A stretch of DNA of 9,351 nucleotides from Pectobacterium carotovorum (GTDB lineage Bacteria > Pseudomonadota > Gammaproteobacteria > Enterobacterales > Enterobacteriaceae). Where the stretch lies: positions 1-9,351 of the forward strand of contig NZ_JAXAFK010000011.1 in NCBI RefSeq assembly GCF_033898505.1, read 5' to 3'. Below are positions 9,001 through 9,351 of the stretch, piece by piece (the first letter of the stretch is position 1; each line of letters begins with the position of its first letter). The notes under the pieces are model-generated. The model was not told the DNA's origin, ran no database searches, and saw only the letters and a list, made by a program, of their open reading frames with translations. A program made the position numbers and the translations under genes.

Positions 9001-9351
9001 CCGCGGTATCACGTGTAGTGACCGTGGCATTCACATCGCTATTGGCAGCCAGTACGGCGCCCGGCACGTTGACGCTCCAGGTTTTGCCGTCCGCATTGAC
9101 GGTAGTCTGGTAGGTTTCGGTACCGACTTTAACGGTAACCGCATCACCCGCTTTGACGTCGTTATCGACTTTACCTGTGACAGATATCGTCTGACCGGAT
9201 TCAGCCGCATTGATGACGTTATCGCTGGTGACGTTATCGATAGTAATCGACGCCGTTGGTGCGACCGTATCCACGCCGTAAGCGTGGCTGGCATTCGCCG
9301 TCGTGACATTGCCCGCGGTATCACGTGTAGTGACCGTGGCATTCACATCGC
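1..9351 (-). CDS. Giant Ig-like repeat adhesin, internal fragment (both ends outside window)
   Basis: One frame is open from base 9349 to base 2 (3,116 codons, roughly 310 kDa) with no stop and no frameshift. The protein is thirty tandem 104-residue units. Each unit shows beta-strand-like stretches (SATVTT 3-8, ASITI 33-37, AVTVKV 70-75, WSVNVP 91-96), a DTVAP linker (27-31), and invariant Asp/Glu at 1, 10, 27, 38, 43, 50, 69, 78 and 87. There is no Cys, one Trp per unit, and a net charge of about -6 per unit. This is the pattern of bacterial Ig-like domains in type I-secreted adhesins of the BapA/SiiE/LapA/MpAFP kind, where calcium bound near the linkers stiffens the rod. A role as a surface stalk in adhesion or biofilm formation follows from family knowledge. 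The signal, tip and anchor regions are not in the window. The only in-frame ATG codons (4454-4456 and 3830-3832) are inside domains and are not starts. I cannot name the gene. Confidence 0.95.
2..301 (-). repeat. Ig-like unit 30, cut by the window edge
   Basis: Residues 1-100 of the unit are present; the last four fall outside the window. Variants A11, S21, T23, S49, V56. V56 (TIVVTG) is unique. The array shows no sign of ending here, so more units are expected beyond base 1. Confidence 0.92.
302..613 (-). repeat. Ig-like unit 29
   Basis: Variants T11, S21, T23, D39. Confidence 0.93.
614..925 (-). repeat. Ig-like unit 28
   Basis: Variants T11, N21, A42, T98. A42 (VTADNV for VTSDNV) is unique. 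Confidence 0.93.
926..1237 (-). repeat. Ig-like unit 27 (GNE type)
   Basis: Variants P11, N21, S36, S39, T49, G62, E64. S39 (SIDSVT) is unique. Confidence 0.93.
1238..1549 (-). repeat. Ig-like unit 26
   Basis: Variants A11, A20, N21, S36. The linker reads NANHAYG. Confidence 0.93.
1550..1861 (-). repeat. Ig-like unit 25
   Basis: Variants N11, D19, T21, V32, S36, T49, S77. Confidence 0.93.
1862..2173 (-). repeat. Ig-like unit 24 (GDE type)
   Basis: Variants I2, S5, P11, S21, S36, D39, G62, D63, E64, S77. S5 (DISASV) is unique. With ten departures from consensus it is the most divergent unit. Confidence 0.93.
2174..2485 (-). repeat. Ig-like unit 23 (GNE type)
   Basis: Variants T11, T21, S36, S49, I57, Q60, G62, E64. 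The segment reads ITGQVGNEVKAG instead of VTGKVDNDVKAG. Confidence 0.93.
2486..2797 (-). repeat. Ig-like unit 22
   Basis: Variants P11, S21, T23, S49, A98, S104. Its TSHTYG linker coding is shared with units 29 and 30. Confidence 0.93.
2798..3109 (-). repeat. Ig-like unit 21
   Basis: Variants P11, S21, V32, S36, A98. Confidence 0.93.
3110..3421 (-). repeat. Ig-like unit 20
   Basis: Variants I2, F3, A11, T21, V32, A36, D39. F3 (codon TTC at 3413-3415) is the only aromatic change in the array. Confidence 0.93.
3422..3733 (-). repeat. Ig-like unit 19
   Basis: Variants P11, D19, T21, V32, A36, D39, I71. The V32/A36 pair (VASIAIDD) is found only here and in the adjacent unit 20. Confidence 0.93.
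3734..4045 (-). repeat. Ig-like unit 18
   Basis: Variants I2, P11, D19, T21, D39, M72, S77, A98. Confidence 0.93.
4046..4357 (-). repeat. Ig-like unit 17
   Basis: Variants A11, D19, T21, V32, S36, T49, I77. I77 (VGIETY) is unique. Confidence 0.93.
4358..4669 (-). repeat. Ig-like unit 16
   Basis: Variants N11, D19, T21, D39, N60, M72, A98. N11 (RDNAGN) is shared only with unit 25, N60 only with unit 3, M72 only with unit 18. Confidence 0.93.
4670..4981 (-). repeat. Ig-like unit 15
   Basis: Variants I2, A11, A20, S21, T98. T98 (PGTVLA) is shared only with unit 28. Confidence 0.93.
4982..5293 (-). repeat. Ig-like unit 14
   Basis: Variants A11, I20, N21, T23, S49, I83, T102, S104. The linker is NINHTYG instead of NTTHAYG, and I83 (YQTIVN) is unique. 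It is among the most divergent units. Confidence 0.93.
5294..5605 (-). repeat. Ig-like unit 13
   Basis: Variants A11, D19, T21, V32, S36, I95. I95 (SVNIPG) is unique. It shares a 152-bp identical tract with unit 17. Confidence 0.93.
5606..5917 (-). repeat. Ig-like unit 12
   Basis: Variants N3, T11, I15, S21, I32, S49. I15 (AGNITT) and I32 (VAPIAS) are unique. Confidence 0.93.
5918..6229 (-). repeat. Ig-like unit 11
   Basis: Variants I2, P11, D19, T21, D39, I71, A98, S104. It carries both extra Asp residues (19 and 39). Confidence 0.93.
6230..6541 (-). repeat. Ig-like unit 10
   Basis: Variants A11, T21, S49, A98; otherwise consensus. Confidence 0.93.
6542..6853 (-). repeat. Ig-like unit 9
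   Basis: Variants I2, P11, D19, T21, S72, S104. S72 (AVSVKV) is unique. Confidence 0.93.
6854..7165 (-). repeat. Ig-like unit 8
   Basis: Variants T11, D19, T21, S36, S49, I92, T102, S104. I92 (TWIVNV) is unique. T102 is shared only with unit 14. Confidence 0.93.
7166..7477 (-). repeat. Ig-like unit 7
   Basis: Variants G3, T11, T21, S36, A98, S104. G3 (DVGATV) is unique. Its N-terminal part is near-identical in DNA to unit 23 and its C-terminal part to unit 22. Confidence 0.93.
7478..7789 (-). repeat. Ig-like unit 6
   Basis: Variants P11, T21, V32, S36, T49. It is the N-terminal-most carrier of the linked V32/S36 pair (VAPVASISID). Confidence 0.93.
7790..8101 (-). repeat. Ig-like unit 5
   Basis: Variants I2, N3, T11, S21, T56, I71, A98. 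T56 (TITVTG) occurs only here. Confidence 0.93.
8102..8413 (-). repeat. Ig-like unit 4
   Basis: Variants A11, S21, D39, I75. I75 (VKIG for VKVG) is seen only here. Confidence 0.93.
8414..8725 (-). repeat. Ig-like unit 3
   Basis: Variants A11, A20, S21, S56, N60, S104. It shares the S56 variant (TISVTG) only with units 1 and 2. N60 replaces the usual Lys of TGKV. Confidence 0.93.
8726..9037 (-). repeat. Ig-like unit 2
   Basis: Variants N3, T11, A20, S21, S56, S104. Its first 70 codons are identical in DNA to those of unit 1. Confidence 0.93.
8814..9351 (-). repeat. Recent one-unit duplication (units 1 and 2)
   Basis: Bases 8814-9039 and 9126-9351 are identical over at least 226 bp, one 312-bp step apart; the match runs to the window edge. 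This is the longest identical tract I found and points to recent slippage or unequal exchange at this end of the array. Confidence 0.9.
9038..9349 (-). repeat. Ig-like unit 1
   Basis: Variants N3, T11, A20, S21, S56, A98, S104. It differs from unit 2 only at residue 98 (Ala for Ser). Confidence 0.93.

Larger units (their letters stand above)
1..9351 (-). repeat. Tandem array of 30 coding repeats, exact 312-bp period
   Basis: The block coding for S-W-T-K near residue 91 recurs at 27, 339, 651, 963 and so on to 9075, exactly 312 bp apart at all thirty positions. Units below are counted from the N-terminal side and begin at the Asp of DVSATV; the true domain boundary is probably near DTVAP (27-31). 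Consensus at the variable positions is V2 S3 T5 V15 N19 T20 A23 T32 T36 N39 S42 A49 A56 V57 K60 D62 N63 D64 V71 T72 V75 T77 T83 S92 V95 S98 A102 G104. Positions 11 and 21 have no clear consensus. By my translation the other 74 positions are identical in every copy. Unit entries list only departures from this consensus plus residues 11 and 21. Confidence 0.97.

Noticed and set aside
7966..9342. Short minus-strand frames of 62-103 codons (7966-8160, 8530-8718, 8785-9030, 9031-9342)
   Set aside because: They are in a different frame from the continuous adhesin frame on the same strand and have Arg/Pro/Ser-rich products typical of out-of-frame reading.
1..9351. CRISPR array or non-coding satellite DNA
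   Set aside because: The period is 312 bp with no unique spacers, it is a multiple of three, one frame is fully open, and changes are mostly at third codon positions. That is a coding tandem repeat.
1..9351. Promoters, terminators, signal peptide, membrane segments or RNA genes inside the window
   Set aside because: Every base fits the repeat coding pattern. No stretch departs from it, and no hydrophobic run longer than a beta strand is present.

Overview
The whole 9,351-base window is the interior of one giant gene on the minus strand. Read in a single frame from base 9349 down to base 2, it gives 3,116 codons with no stop. Neither the start nor the end of the gene is inside the window; its N-terminal side lies beyond base 9351 and its C-terminal side beyond base 1. 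It codes for a string of nearly identical 104-residue bacterial Ig-like domains (312 bp each): 29 full copies and a thirtieth lacking only its last four residues. The period is exactly 312 bp throughout, with no insertion, deletion or frameshift.

The repeat has the hallmarks of the Ig-like domains that build the extender of very large type I-secreted adhesins (BapA, SiiE, LapA-like proteins and the ice-binding adhesin MpAFP). It has a DTVAP linker, alternating hydrophobic beta-strand stretches, many invariant Asp/Asn residues, one Trp, no Cys and a net negative charge. The likely role is a long, stiff, probably calcium-stabilised stalk that holds an adhesive tip away from the cell. The secretion signal, retention module, tip domain and transporter genes would lie outside the window, so that role is inference.

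The organism is most likely a gammaproteobacterium, perhaps of the Enterobacterales, judging from a G+C of roughly 55 % by eye and the domain type. The window has no housekeeping gene to confirm this.

Layout, following the protein from N to C terminus (high to low coordinates): units 1-3 (8414-9349) form a closely related group with a shared SVTG variant and a recent duplication; units 4-22 (2486-8413) are a mosaic of shared tracts; units 23-30 (2-2485) include a divergent GNE-type variant in units 23, 24 and 27. No RNA gene, promoter, terminator, mobile element or second real gene is visible. The interest lies in how the array evolves: the protein is almost invariant while the DNA is a patchwork of synonymous variants, with tracts of about 70 to 226 bp shared between units that are far apart.
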